From the NCBI GenBank assembly GCA_937989585.1, contig CALKRW010000024.1, positions 1 through 62,518 of the forward strand: a stretch of 62,518 nucleotides of DNA. The letters are read 5' to 3'. Made by a program: the position numbers and the translations under genes. Numbering within the stretch: the first letter of the stretch is position 1; every line of letters starts with the position of its first letter. The DNA comes from an uncultured Porphyromonadaceae bacterium. GTDB lineage: Bacteria > Bacteroidota > Bacteroidia > Bacteroidales > Muribaculaceae. The notes beneath the pieces were generated by a model, which saw only the letters and a program-made list of their open reading frames with translations, was not told the origin of the DNA and made no database searches. Below are positions 24,135-38,391 of this stretch, piece after piece.

Positions 24135-27100
24135 ATGTCAGCTCAATCCATAAAACCCCGTGTCAATTTCGCCTCGGTAAAGAATCCGCTGCCCTATCCT
24201 GATTTCCTCGAAGTACAGTTAAAGTCTTTCCAGGATTTCCTACAACTTGACACACCCCCTGAAAAACGTAACAACGAAGGCCTCTACAAGGTTTTTGCCG
24301 AGAACTTCCCCATCGTCGACACACGCAACAGTTTCGTCCTGGAGTTCCTCGACTACTATATCGATCCGCCGAGATACTCCATAGAGGAATGTCTCGAACG
24401 AGGCCTCACATACAGCGTTCCCCTCAAAGCCAAACTCAAACTATACTGTACAGACCCCGACCACGAAGATTTCGACACCGTGATTCAGGACGTCTATCTC
24501 GGTCCCATCCCCTACATGACCGAGAAAGGCACCTTCGTCATTAACGGTGCCGAGCGTGTCGTAGTGTCGCAGCTGCACCGCTCGCCCGGCGTGTTCTTCG
24601 GACAGTCGACACACGCCAACGGCACAAAACTCTATTCCGCGCGAATCATCCCGTTCCGCGGCTCATGGATTGAGTTCGCCACCGACATCAACAACGTGAT
24701 GTACGCCTACATCGACCGCAAGAAGAAGTTGCCCGTCACCACACTTCTCCGTGCCATCGGCCTTGAGTCCGACAAGGACATCATCGAAATCTTCGGTCTC
24801 GCCGAGGAACTCAAGGTCAACAAGACAAACCTCAAGAAAGCCATCGGCAAGCGTCTCGCCGCACGCGTCCTCAAGACCTGGGTCGAGGACTTCGTCGACG
24901 AGGAGACCGGCGAGGTCGTCTCGATAGAGCGTAACGACGTAATCATCGACCGTGAGACCGAACTCACCGCCGAGAACATAGACGAAATTCTCGAGTCGGG
25001 CGTACAGACCATACTTGTTCACAAGGATGACGTCAACGCTTCCGACTACTCCATCATATTCAACACCCTGCAGAAGGATCCCACAAACTCCGAGCAGGAG
25101 GCAATCCAGTACATCTACCGACAGCTGCGCAACGCCGAGCCGCCAGACGATGCTTCGGCGCGGGAGGTCATTACCAACCTCTTCTTCTCGGAGAAGCGCT
25201 ACGACCTCGGCGAGGTTGGCCGCTACCGCATAAACAAGAAACTCGGCCTCACCACCTCGATGGATGTCAAGGTCCTCACAAAAGAGGATATCATCGCCAT
25301 CATCAAGTACCTCATCGAACTTATCAACTCAAAGACCGACGTCGACGACATCGACCACCTGTCTAACCGTCGCGTCCGTACCGTCGGTGAGCAGTTGTAC
25401 AACCAGTTCGGCGTAGGCCTCGCACGTATGTCCCGCACAATCCGCGAGCGCATGAACGTACGCGACAACGAGACATTCACCCCCATCGACCTGATCAACG
25501 CCAAGACCATCTCGTCGGTGATCAACACATATTTCGGCACCAACGCCCTATCGCAGTTCATGGACCAGACCAACCCTCTGGCCGAAATCACCCACAAGCG
25601 CCGTATGTCGGCACTCGGCCCCGGCGGTCTCTCGCGTGAGCGTGCAGGCTTCGAGGTCCGAGACGTACATTACACCCACTACGGCCGCCTCTGTCCTATC
25701 GAGACTCCTGAAGGTCCTAACATCGGCCTTATCTCGTCGCTATGCGTGTATGCAAAGATCGACGACCTCGGCTTCATCGAGACTCCCTACCGCAAGGTGG
25801 AGAACTCGAAGGTCGACCTTAACAACGACGAGGTCGTCTACCTTACAGCCGAAATCGAGGAAGGCAAGGTCATCGCCCAGGGCAACGCGCCCCTGAATCC
25901 CGACGGCACCTTCATCCGTGACAAGGTAAAGGCCCGTCTTGACGCCGACTTCCCCGTCGTATCGCCCGACCAGGTCGAACTCATGGACGTATCGCCCACA
26001 CAGATCGCCTCGATCGCCGCATCGCTCATTCCCTTCCTCGAGCATGACGATGCCAACCGCGCGCTGATGGGCTCGAACATGATGCGCCAGGCAGTTCCCC
26101 TCATGCGTTCCGAGGCTCCCATCGTCGGTACCGGCATCGAAGGCCAGCTGGCCCGTGACTCGCGCACGCAGATCGCCGCCGAAGGCCCCGGTGTCATCGA
26201 GTTCGTTGACGCCACCACCATCCGCATCCGCTACGACCGTACTGAAGACGAAGAATTTGTCGCTTTCGACGATGCAGTCAAGGAATACTCCATACCCAAA
26301 TGGCGCAAGACCAACCAGTCGACCACCATCGACCTTCGTCCTATCTGCGTCAAGGGCCAGCGCGTCGAGAAAGGCGATATCCTCACCGAGGGCTATGCCA
26401 CCGAGAACGGTGAACTCGCTCTCGGCCGCAACCTCAAGGTCGCTTTCATGCCCTGGAAGGGTTACAACTATGAGGACGCCATCGTGCTCAACGAGCGCGT
26501 CGTGCGTGAAGACCTTCTGACCTCGGTACACGTTGACGAATACTCGCTCGAGGTACGTGAGACCAAGCGCGGCATGGAGGAACTCACCTCCGATATCCCC
26601 AACGTCAGCGAGGACGCTACAAAGGATCTCGACGAGCGCGGCATCATCCGCGTCGGCGCACACGTTGTCCCCGGCGACATCATGATCGGCAAGATTACCC
26701 CGAAGGGCGAGTCAGATCCCACTCCCGAGGAGAAACTTCTCCGCGCCATCTTCGGCGACAAGGCCGGCGATGTCAAGGACGCCTCGCTCAAGGCCTCACC
26801 CTCTCTCAAGGGCGTGGTCATCGGCACAAACCTATTCTCGCGTGCCGCCAAGAAAAAGAAAACCAAGGCCGCAAACGTCGTCCTGCCCAAACTTGACGAG
26901 GAATACGAGGCCAAGCAGGCCGAGCTCAAGGAAATCCTGATGGGCAAACTCCAGACACTCACCGAAGGCAAGACCTCGCAGGGCGTCAAGGACTTCCTCG
27001 GCACAGAGATAATCCCCAAGAGATCGAAATTCACTCCCGCAGTTCTCCAGGACATCGACTTCGACACCGTCAATCTGTCCAAGTGGACCAACGACGCGCA

Positions 27101-27947
27101 CAAGAATGACATGATCCGCGAGACCATAGTCAACTACATGCGCAAGGCCAAGGAACTCGACGCACAGTTGCGCCGCAAGAAATTCGACATTTCCATAGGC
27201 GACGAACTACCCTCGGGCATAATGCAGATAGCAAAGGTCTACATAGCCAAGAAGCGTAAGATTTCCGTCGGTGACAAGATGGCAGGCCGCCACGGCAACA
27301 AGGGTATCGTCTCGCGTATCGTTCGTCAGGAGGATATGCCCTTCCTCGCCGACGGCACACCTGTCGATATCTGTCTTAACCCTCTGGGCGTGCCTTCGCG
27401 TATGAACCTTGGTCAGATTTTCGAGACCGTACTCGGATGGGCCGGCCGCGAACTGGGCGAGAAATTCTCGACTCCTATCTTCGACGGCGCATCGCTCGAC
27501 GACCTGAACGAATGGACTGACAAGGCAGGGCTACCCAGATATGGCAAGACATACCTCTACGACGGCGGCACAGGCGAACGCTTCGACCAGCCCGCCACTG
27601 TAGGTGTCATCTATATGCTCAAACTCGGCCACATGGTCGAGGACAAGATGCACGCACGCTCCATCGGTCCGTACTCACTGATTACCCAGCAGCCTCTGGG
27701 CGGTAAGGCCCAGTTCGGCGGCCAGCGTTTCGGCGAGATGGAGGTCTGGGCGCTCGAGGCATTCGGCGCATCCCATGTCCTCCAGGAAATCCTCACCATC
27801 AAGTCCGACGATGTCAACGGCCGTTCCAAAGCCTACGAGGCAATTGTCAAAGGCGACCCCATGCCACAGGCCGGAATCCCCGAATCGCTCAACGTGCTCC
27901 TGCACGAACTTCGCGGTCTGGGCCTCTCCATCCGCCTCGAACAGTAA
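24135..27947 (+). CDS. rpoB: RNA polymerase subunit beta
   Basis: 1270 aa, standard for Bacteroidetes. The rifampicin region around 475-500 reads SQFMDQTNPLAEITHKRR followed by MSALGPGGLSRERAGFEVRD; residues equivalent to E. coli D516, H526 and S531 are wild type. Later landmarks RPICVKGQRVEKGD, GYNYEDAIVLNERVV, KMAGRHGNKGIVS and the C-terminal clamp KAQFGGQRFGEMEVWALEA are intact. Start ATG at 24135 follows an AT-rich segment; a short open frame at 23939-24202 overlapping it is not credible. Confidence 0.99.
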   Translation: MSAQSIKPRVNFASVKNPLPYPDFLEVQLKSFQDFLQLDTPPEKRNNEGLYKVFAENFPIVDTRNSFVLEFLDYYIDPPRYSIEECLERGLTYSVPLKAKLKLYCTDPDHEDFDTVIQDVYLGPIPYMTEKGTFVINGAERVVVSQLHRSPGVFFGQSTHANGTKLYSARIIPFRGSWIEFATDINNVMYAYIDRKKKLPVTTLLRAIGLESDKDIIEIFGLAEELKVNKTNLKKAIGKRLAARVLKTWVEDFVDEETGEVVSIERNDVIIDRETELTAENIDEILESGVQTILVHKDDVNASDYSIIFNTLQKDPTNSEQEAIQYIYRQLRNAEPPDDASAREVITNLFFSEKRYDLGEVGRYRINKKLGLTTSMDVKVLTKEDIIAIIKYLIELINSKTDVDDIDHLSNRRVRTVGEQLYNQFGVGLARMSRTIRERMNVRDNETFTPIDLINAKTISSVINTYFGTNALSQFMDQTNPLAEITHKRRMSALGPGGLSRERAGFEVRDVHYTHYGRLCPIETPEGPNIGLISSLCVYAKIDDLGFIETPYRKVENSKVDLNNDEVVYLTAEIEEGKVIAQGNAPLNPDGTFIRDKVKARLDADFPVVSPDQVELMDVSPTQIASIAASLIPFLEHDDANRALMGSNMMRQAVPLMRSEAPIVGTGIEGQLARDSRTQIAAEGPGVIEFVDATTIRIRYDRTEDEEFVAFDDAVKEYSIPKWRKTNQSTTIDLRPICVKGQRVEKGDILTEGYATENGELALGRNLKVAFMPWKGYNYEDAIVLNERVVREDLLTSVHVDEYSLEVRETKRGMEELTSDIPNVSEDATKDLDERGIIRVGAHVVPGDIMIGKITPKGESDPTPEEKLLRAIFGDKAGDVKDASLKASPSLKGVVIGTNLFSRAAKKKKTKAANVVLPKLDEEYEAKQAELKEILMGKLQTLTEGKTSQGVKDFLGTEIIPKRSKFTPAVLQDIDFDTVNLSKWTNDAHKNDMIRETIVNYMRKAKELDAQLRRKKFDISIGDELPSGIMQIAKVYIAKKRKISVGDKMAGRHGNKGIVSRIVRQEDMPFLADGTPVDICLNPLGVPSRMNLGQIFETVLGWAGRELGEKFSTPIFDGASLDDLNEWTDKAGLPRYGKTYLYDGGTGERFDQPATVGVIYMLKLGHMVEDKMHARSIGPYSLITQQPLGGKAQFGGQRFGEMEVWALEAFGASHVLQEILTIKSDDVNGRSKAYEAIVKGDPMPQAGIPESLNVLLHELRGLGLSIRLEQ

Positions 27948-28001
27948 AAATCCGACTCTCCTCTATTTACCCAACCGTTCAGAAAACGACTATACCACAA
28001 T

Positions 28002-32315
<4,314 letters not shown>

Positions 32316-32369
32316 TTACCTGAAGGACAGGTGATATAAAACATAGTATATACATATCCTAAATAATCC

Positions 32370-32405
32370 AAGGGACGGTTGCCTCTATCGGCAGCCGTCC
32401 TTTCG
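32370..32405 (+). terminator. Terminator after rpoC
   Basis: 14-bp stem with two wobble pairs (32370-32383 with 32390-32403), 6-nt loop, modest T-rich tail. It ends the tuf-to-rpoC transcription unit. Confidence 0.7.
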
Positions 32406-32572
32406 GTTTAAAAGGCGTGGAATTTGTGCATGTGCAGGCAATATGCATTGTGTCGTGCATTATATCCCGATTATCAGGTAAAAAAGATATGATTGCGGCA
32501 TACGTTCCGCAAGCCTTTAATGCATGATTGAATATTTTTAACAAATTTATTGCGGGAGCGATTTTTTTTTTC

Positions 32573-32580
32573 TAATTTTG
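32573..32580 (+). promoter_or_regulatory. Promoter -7 box of the glycogen operon
   Basis: TAATTTTG, exact TAnnTTTG match, after a T10 run. The start codon is 232 nt downstream, so the mRNA has a long 5' leader (32590-32811) with no gene in it; it contains a small hairpin near 32686-32705. Confidence 0.6.
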
Positions 32581-32811
32581 AGAGTCCTAACTAAATAAAA
32601 GAGGCTGATGCTCTGACGCGTCGCTGATTTGCCTGCAAAGGCGCTTTGTCCTGAAAACCATGAAATTTAATTCCTTATCTGTGGGTACCCGATGAAGCCG
32701 GGTATATTATTGACCTAAGCGACCTGTGAATCCGCGACATCCTATGATTGTCTTACGACTGCCTGCACTGATGAAAAATAATATAAACTACAAACTATAT
32801 AACCCAAGGAC

Positions 32812-34758
32812 ATGAGTTACCTTAAGTTTGACAAGAACCTGCTGATTAACCTCGATCAGTCACTGCCAAAGGAGATGCTGCGCACGAATCGTGCCGGTGC
32901 CTACCACTGCACGACTCTCGTAGGCTGCAACACACGCAAACAGCATGGTCTCTTTGTCGTCCCAATTCCCGAGTTCGGCAACAAACCGCACGTCCTGCTG
33001 TCGACCCTCGACGAGACCGTGATTCAGCACGGCGCTCCCTTCAACCTCGGCATACACCGTTACAAAGGCGGAGTGTACAGCCCCAACGGACATAAATACA
33101 TCCGCGAGTTCGACTGTGAGTCAGTTCCGCGAATGACATATCGCGTCGGCGGCGTTGTACTCACGAAAGAGAAAATGTTCATTACACATGAGAACCGAGT
33201 GCTCATCCGCTATACACTGGTTGAGGCACACTCGGCCACAGAACTCCGTTTCCGGCCGTTCCTGGCATTCCGTGAGAGCAACTCCCTGGTGCTGGCCAAC
33301 GACGCCATCAACCGCGACATCATTCCGGTGGACAACGGTATCGGCACCTGCCTGTACGAAGGTTATCCGACGCTGTACATGCAGTTCTCCCGCAAGCCTA
33401 CATGGGTCGACCAGCCGGACTGGTATCATGATATCGAATATGTACGCGACCTGGAGCGCGGCGAGCCTTATGTTGAGGACCTGTGGGTTCCGGGATATTT
33501 CTCCATTCCCATCAAGAAAGGCGAGTCGATCATATTCTCGGCCGGAACCGAGCCTGTAAAGCCACGCTCGCTCACAAAGATGTACGAGGCCGAGATTGCC
33601 CAGCGCACTCCGCGCACATCATTCTACAACTGCCTCAAGAACGCGGCCAAACAGTTCTACCTCAAAGACGGCGACAAGATGTACGTCCTCTCCGGCTATC
33701 CCTGGGGCATAGTTCTCGCGCGCAACACCTTCATGGCTGTCCCGGGCCTCACGCTGGCCATCGATCACCGGGCCGACTACGAGGCCATCATGGATACAGC
33801 GTTAGCCGCTCTTGAAAGATTCATGAAAGACGGCACGCCCGACTCGCGCATCCACGGCATCGACCTGCCGGATATTCCACTATGGGCAATCTGGGCAATC
33901 CAGCAGTATGCTAAGAATGCCGGGACCGATGAGGCACGTACCCGCTATGGCAAGATGGTTCAGGAAATCATCGCCTATATCGCCTCGGGCAGACATCCCA
34001 ACCTTCGTCTCGACGCAACAACCGGCATGCTTGTTACCGACGGCACCGACCGGCCCGTATCATGGATGAACTCGGTTGTCGACGGACGTCCTGTCATTCC
34101 CCGCACAGGTTATCTTGTCGAGTTCAACGCCCTGTGGTACAATGCTCTCTGTTTCGCGGCCAAACTTTGCGACGGACAGCCGGAACTTCAGGAGGAAATC
34201 GAGAGATTCAACGCCATGGCAGAGAAGATGAAGCAACCCTTCATCGATATGTTCCTCAATGACTACGGCTACATGTATGACTACGTCAACGGCAACTATG
34301 CCGACCCGCAGGTACGTCCCAACATGGTAGTCGCCATTGGCCTCGACTACTCGCCGCTTGACCGCCGCCAGCGCAAGGGTGTCCTCGATGTCGTGACGCG
34401 CGAACTTCTCACCAACAAGGGCCTTCGAACACTTTCGCCAAAGTCATACGGCTATGAGCCATACTACGCCGGAGGTCCCCGCGAGCGTGAACTTCAGCAG
34501 CATCAGGGTCCGGCCCGCCCGTGGCTCATGGGCTTCTACGCCGAGGCATATCTGCGAGTATTCGGTCTTTCGGGCGTGGGATATATCGACCGTATCCTCA
34601 TCGGATTCGAGGAAGAAATGTCATGGGGCTGTATCGGCTCGCTGTCGCAGATGTATGACGCTAACCCGCCGTTCCTAGGCAAGGGCGCGATATCCCATGC
34701 AACCAATGTCGCCGAAGTGCTCCGCACCCTGCGCACCCTAAAGAAATTCAACATGTAA
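32812..34758 (+). CDS. Glycogen debranching enzyme (amylo-alpha-1,6-glucosidase type)
   Basis: 648-aa two-domain enzyme of the archaeal/bacterial GDE type (GH133-like): N-terminal beta-sandwich domain (RTNRAGAYHCTTLVGCNTRKQHGLFV, about 24-50) and C-terminal (alpha/alpha)6 barrel with GYPWGIVLARNTFMAVPGL, WMNSVVDGRPVIPRTGYLVEFNALWYNALCF and ARPWLMGFYAEAYLR. Expected to hydrolyse alpha-1,6 branch glucose of glycogen in the cytoplasm. No signal peptide. First gene of a three-gene operon; the gap to the next gene has a 6-bp hairpin at 34779-34796 that may tune downstream expression. Confidence 0.92.
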   Translation: MSYLKFDKNLLINLDQSLPKEMLRTNRAGAYHCTTLVGCNTRKQHGLFVVPIPEFGNKPHVLLSTLDETVIQHGAPFNLGIHRYKGGVYSPNGHKYIREFDCESVPRMTYRVGGVVLTKEKMFITHENRVLIRYTLVEAHSATELRFRPFLAFRESNSLVLANDAINRDIIPVDNGIGTCLYEGYPTLYMQFSRKPTWVDQPDWYHDIEYVRDLERGEPYVEDLWVPGYFSIPIKKGESIIFSAGTEPVKPRSLTKMYEAEIAQRTPRTSFYNCLKNAAKQFYLKDGDKMYVLSGYPWGIVLARNTFMAVPGLTLAIDHRADYEAIMDTALAALERFMKDGTPDSRIHGIDLPDIPLWAIWAIQQYAKNAGTDEARTRYGKMVQEIIAYIASGRHPNLRLDATTGMLVTDGTDRPVSWMNSVVDGRPVIPRTGYLVEFNALWYNALCFAAKLCDGQPELQEEIERFNAMAEKMKQPFIDMFLNDYGYMYDYVNGNYADPQVRPNMVVAIGLDYSPLDRRQRKGVLDVVTRELLTNKGLRTLSPKSYGYEPYYAGGPRERELQQHQGPARPWLMGFYAEAYLRVFGLSGVGYIDRILIGFEEEMSWGCIGSLSQMYDANPPFLGKGAISHATNVAEVLRTLRTLKKFNM

Positions 34759-34830
34759 ACCCCGCCTGGGCAAGTCTTCGGAGGTGCCCGCCTCCGGGAC
34801 GTCGCCCGCACTAATACCACAGATATATTC

Positions 34831-36093
34831 ATGAAAGCCTTAATGTTCGGCTGGGAATTCCCGCCTCACATCCTCGGTGGCCTCGGTACTGCCAGTTACG
34901 GTCTTACCAAGGGCATGTGGGAATGCGGCGATATGGACATCAGTTTCGTAATTCCTAAGCCCTGGGGTGACGAAGACCGCTCGTTCGCCCACATCATCGG
35001 CGCCTCCCAGGTTCCAGTGGCCTGGCGTGACGTCAACCGCGACTATGTCGAGCAGCGCATCGGCAAGGTAATGGATCCAGACTTCTACTACCGTCTGCGT
35101 GACCATATCTATGCCGACTTCAACTACATGCGGACCAACGACCTTGGATGCATTGAGTTCTCCGGCCGTTATCCCGACAATCTCCTTGAGGAAATCAACA
35201 ACTATTCCATTGTCGCGGGCGTTATTGCTCGCACAATCGATTTCGACATCATCCATTCCCACGACTGGCTCACCTATCCCGCAGGCATACATGCCAAACA
35301 GGTAACCGGCAAGCCAATGGTGATTCACGTCCACGCCACCGAATACGACCGCTCGCGCGGCAACCCAAATCCGAATGTCTTCGGCATAGAGCGTGACGGA
35401 ATGCTGCATGCCGACCATATCATCACCGTTTCCGAACTCACGCGCCGTATCGTCATAGACAAGTACGGTATGGATCCCGCCAAAGTCACCACCGTCCACA
35501 ACGCCGTTGTACCGCTGAGTCCCGAGGTGCTTGGTGTTCAGGTCGAGAAACCAAAGGAAAAGATTGTGACATTCCTTGGCCGTATCACCATGCAGAAGGG
35601 CCCCGAATACTTCGTCGAGTGCGCCGCCAAGGTACTTAAGAACAATCACAACGTCCGCTTCGTCATGGCCGGCTCAGGCGACATGATGGACCAGATGATT
35701 GACCTCGCCGCACGCCGCGGCATCGCCGACCGACTGCATTTCCCCGGATTCCAGAAAGGCATCCAGGTCTACCAGATGCTCAAGGCCTCCGACGTCTACA
35801 TGATGCCTTCCGTTTCCGAACCGTTCGGCATCTCTCCGCTCGAGGCCATGCAGATGGGTGTTCCCTCGATTATCTCCAAACAGTCGGGCTGCGCCGAAAT
35901 CCTCAACAACGTCATCAAGACCGACTACTGGGATGTCGACGCCATGGCCGATGCCGTACACTCGATCATATCCTATCCATCGATGTACAACCAGTTGCGT
36001 GAGGACGGCCTGAACGAGGTCGCCCAGATTACATGGGACAAGGCAGGCAAGAAAGTCATCGACATCTACAACAAGGTTCTCGGACGTTCCTGA
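34831..36093 (+). CDS. Glycosyltransferase family 4, probable glycogen/alpha-glucan synthase
   Basis: 420-aa GT-B retaining glycosyltransferase. N-terminal MFGWEFPPHILGGLGTASYGLTKGM carries the GGLG loop; middle has HSHDWLTYPAG; C-terminal nucleotide-sugar site includes SVSEPFGISPLEAMQMG with the E-x7-E pair (E330, E338). Similar proteins in Bacteroides sit with the same debranching enzyme and GH57 and are annotated as glycogen synthases, so alpha-1,4-glucan elongation from an NDP-glucose is the best guess. Sequence alone cannot fix donor or acceptor. 72 nt after the debranching gene, 88 nt before GH57. Confidence 0.85.
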   Translation: MKALMFGWEFPPHILGGLGTASYGLTKGMWECGDMDISFVIPKPWGDEDRSFAHIIGASQVPVAWRDVNRDYVEQRIGKVMDPDFYYRLRDHIYADFNYMRTNDLGCIEFSGRYPDNLLEEINNYSIVAGVIARTIDFDIIHSHDWLTYPAGIHAKQVTGKPMVIHVHATEYDRSRGNPNPNVFGIERDGMLHADHIITVSELTRRIVIDKYGMDPAKVTTVHNAVVPLSPEVLGVQVEKPKEKIVTFLGRITMQKGPEYFVECAAKVLKNNHNVRFVMAGSGDMMDQMIDLAARRGIADRLHFPGFQKGIQVYQMLKASDVYMMPSVSEPFGISPLEAMQMGVPSIISKQSGCAEILNNVIKTDYWDVDAMADAVHSIISYPSMYNQLREDGLNEVAQITWDKAGKKVIDIYNKVLGRS

Positions 36094-36181
36094 ATAATTT
36101 CCATGGACGCGGAATATCGATCCGTATAACCTTTAGAAGACCTCAAAAAAATACAGAAAACTCCAAACACCTCAACAGATA

Positions 36182-37603
36182 ATGAAAGCCATAAGTTTCA
36201 ACTTCGAGATACATCAGCCCATGCGCCTGAAACGCTACCGTTTCTTCGACATCGGCAACGACCACTATTACTATGATGACTTCCTCAACGATGACATCAT
36301 CACCTCCCTGGCCGAGCGCGCTTATCTTCCTGCCGCCCGTTCGCTGGTGAAGATGCTCGAGGACAAGTCATATCCCTTCAAATGCTCAATCACTATCTCC
36401 GGTACGGCCATCGAACAGTTCGAGCAGTATGTTCCCGAGATGATTGACCTCCTCAAACGCATGGCCGACACCGGCCGCTGCGAGTTCCTCGCCCAGCCTT
36501 ACGCACACTCACTGGCATCCCTGAGCGATCCCGATGAGTTCGCCGATCAGGTCAGGATGCAGTGCGAGCGTCTTAACGAACTCTTCGGCGTGAAGCCCAA
36601 GGTCCTCAAGAACACCGAGTTCATCTATGATGACGACATCGCCCCCCAGGTCTGGTCAATGGGCTTCAAGGGCGTACTCACCGAAGGGGCCAAGCACATC
36701 CTCGGCTGGAAATCTCCTGACTATGTATATGCTGCCGCCACGGCGCCAAAACTCAAGATACTGATGCGCAACGGCAAACTTTCCGATGACATCTGCGCCC
36801 GTTTCTCCGATACGTCCTGGGACGAGTATCCTCTGACTGCCGACAAATACATCTCTTGGATCGCATCCACCCCCGCCGATGAGCAGATAATCAACCTCTG
36901 CATGAATCTGGATACCTTCGGCGGCCTCCAGCCTGCCACTTCAGGCATATTCCAGTTCCTCGAGGCACTTCCCCGTTTCGCAGCCGAGGCTGGGGTAGAG
37001 TTCTGGACACCCGGCGAGGCCGTTCAGAAACTTAAACCCGTAGATACAATCTCGGTCCTGCACCCCATATCCGCCGCAGACGAGGCCCGCGACACTTCCG
37101 CATGGCTCGGCAACCAGTTGCAGAACGAGGCATACAACAAAATCTACTCCGTGGCCGAGCGCGTGCGTCTCTGCGATGACCGCCGACTAAAACAGGACTG
37201 GATTTACCTTCAGGCATCCGACCACTTCTATTACATGTCGACCAAGCATCTCGCCGATGGTGCCGCACATGCCGGTTTCTCGCCTTACGAGACACCCTTC
37301 CAGGCATTCACGAACTACATGAACGTCCTCTCCGACTTCATCGTCCGCGTCGAGGAGCAGTATCCCCTGTCAATCGACAATGAGGAACTCAACTCGCTGC
37401 TCACGACCATCCGCAATCAGGCACGCGAGATCGAGACCCTCAACCGCGAGGTCGAGTCCATGCGCAAGAATGTCGAGCAGTACAACGTTGAGCACGCCCT
37501 TCGCGAACCAGCCAAGGAAGAGTCAAAGGCCGAAGCCGAAAAGCCTGTCAAAAAGGCCAAGAGGACCTGCAAGAAAGCCACAGCCAAGAAGACCGAGGAA
37601 TAA
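36182..37603 (+). CDS. GH57 alpha-amylase-family enzyme with Lys-rich tail
   Basis: 473 aa. GH57 catalytic core: HQP (11-13), GRCEFLAQPYAHSL (about 99-112), probable nucleophile E146 (KNTEFIYDDD) and probable acid/base D244 (NLDTFGGLQPATSGI). Acts on alpha-1,4-glucans such as glycogen or maltodextrins; amylase against 4-alpha-glucanotransferase or branching activity cannot be told apart here. No signal peptide. Unusual C-terminus: a coiled-coil-like segment (NQAREIETLNREVESMRKNVEQYN) followed by about 30 residues dominated by Lys, Glu and Ala (KPVKKAKRTCKKATAKKTEE). Last gene of the operon, followed by a terminator. Confidence 0.9.
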   Translation: MKAISFNFEIHQPMRLKRYRFFDIGNDHYYYDDFLNDDIITSLAERAYLPAARSLVKMLEDKSYPFKCSITISGTAIEQFEQYVPEMIDLLKRMADTGRCEFLAQPYAHSLASLSDPDEFADQVRMQCERLNELFGVKPKVLKNTEFIYDDDIAPQVWSMGFKGVLTEGAKHILGWKSPDYVYAAATAPKLKILMRNGKLSDDICARFSDTSWDEYPLTADKYISWIASTPADEQIINLCMNLDTFGGLQPATSGIFQFLEALPRFAAEAGVEFWTPGEAVQKLKPVDTISVLHPISAADEARDTSAWLGNQLQNEAYNKIYSVAERVRLCDDRRLKQDWIYLQASDHFYYMSTKHLADGAAHAGFSPYETPFQAFTNYMNVLSDFIVRVEEQYPLSIDNEELNSLLTTIRNQAREIETLNREVESMRKNVEQYNVEHALREPAKEESKAEAEKPVKKAKRTCKKATAKKTEE

Positions 37604-37632
37604 ATATAATTCCGGTCTGCAAATAAGTACAG

Positions 37633-37671
37633 AATCAGGGGACAGATGTGCTAATCCGTCCCTTGATTTTT
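37633..37671 (+). terminator. Terminator of the glycogen operon
   Basis: 11-bp stem AATCAGGGGAC / GTCCCTTGATT (one wobble), then TTTTT, 29 nt after the GH57 stop. Confidence 0.85.
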
Positions 37672-37710
37672 AGGAATTCGATATTGAAAATTAATTTGAT
37701 TACAAGAAAA

Positions 37711-38274
37711 ATGAAAAAATATATTACTGCCATTCTGGGCATTGCCCTCGCCATGAATTTCGCATCATGCTCAAAAGAGGAGAGCGAGGATAAAAACAAA
37801 GAGGAAGAGAAGGTCGAGACTTCGGAATATATCACCGAAGAATACTGTTACATACCTTCCACCAAGGAGGAGAAAGAGGAAGCCAAGGAATACGCCAAGC
37901 AGAAAAAACTTGCCGAAAAATGGGAGGCCCGCGCCGAGAACCTGATGGACTACTTCAATATGAAAGTCGCTAAAATCTACAAGCCTTTCAAGAATTTGGA
38001 TTATACGAAAATGGGTATGGATGACCAAATGAAGGTCCAGAAGCAAATGGAAGAGGCACAAAAGAACCTTGTCAATACCGTCGGCCCTGTTTTTGTCAAA
38101 AAGATGAAGAAAATCGAGGACGGATTCAATAAAGAATGTCCTGATTATTCAGGGTCCCCCGAATTTCAGAACGCCTTGAATATGATGAAACAGATTGAAA
38201 GTATGCTTACTACTATGGGTTCTTCTCCTGCTGTAGAAGCCAGTGCCCCCACCGACTCTATAGCCACAAAATGA
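37711..38274 (+). CDS. Small Lys/Glu-rich lipoprotein
   Basis: 187 aa from ATG at 37711: MKKYITAILGIALAMNFASC, a lipobox with Cys 20, followed by a charged Glu/Lys-rich linker of about 30 residues (a common Bacteroidetes surface-export feature) and a helical body. No recognised domain. An in-frame ATG at 37648 lies in the preceding terminator and is rejected. It ends with TDSIATK, which contains a D-S/T-hydrophobic sequon used for Bacteroidetes O-glycosylation. Function unknown. Confidence 0.75.
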   Translation: MKKYITAILGIALAMNFASCSKEESEDKNKEEEKVETSEYITEEYCYIPSTKEEKEEAKEYAKQKKLAEKWEARAENLMDYFNMKVAKIYKPFKNLDYTKMGMDDQMKVQKQMEEAQKNLVNTVGPVFVKKMKKIEDGFNKECPDYSGSPEFQNALNMMKQIESMLTTMGSSPAVEASAPTDSIATK

Positions 38275-38306
38275 TGCCTTTGGCTTTATGGCCGATTTGG
38301 CCTGAA

Positions 38307-38352
38307 TAAAAATCGCCTCCGGAATACCGTTTGGGTTATCCGGAGGCGTTTT
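38307..38352. terminator. Bidirectional terminator between convergent genes
   Basis: Stem CGCCTCCGGA / TCCGGAGGCG (38314-38323 with 38339-38348), TTTT on the plus side and A5 before it (T-run on the minus strand). Serves the lipoprotein gene and the convergent 38392-39078 gene. Confidence 0.9.
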
Positions 38353-38391
38353 ATTTTAGTCGGACCGATATCCGGTTCGTCAGAAATTATC

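Noticed and set aside
23939..24202. 87-codon frame between rplL and rpoB
   Set aside because: Overlaps the rpoB start in another frame, low-complexity composition, no start context.
24663..26663. Long minus-strand frames inside rpoB
   Set aside because: Antisense of rpoB with codon-bias-driven absence of stops; no domain or start signal.
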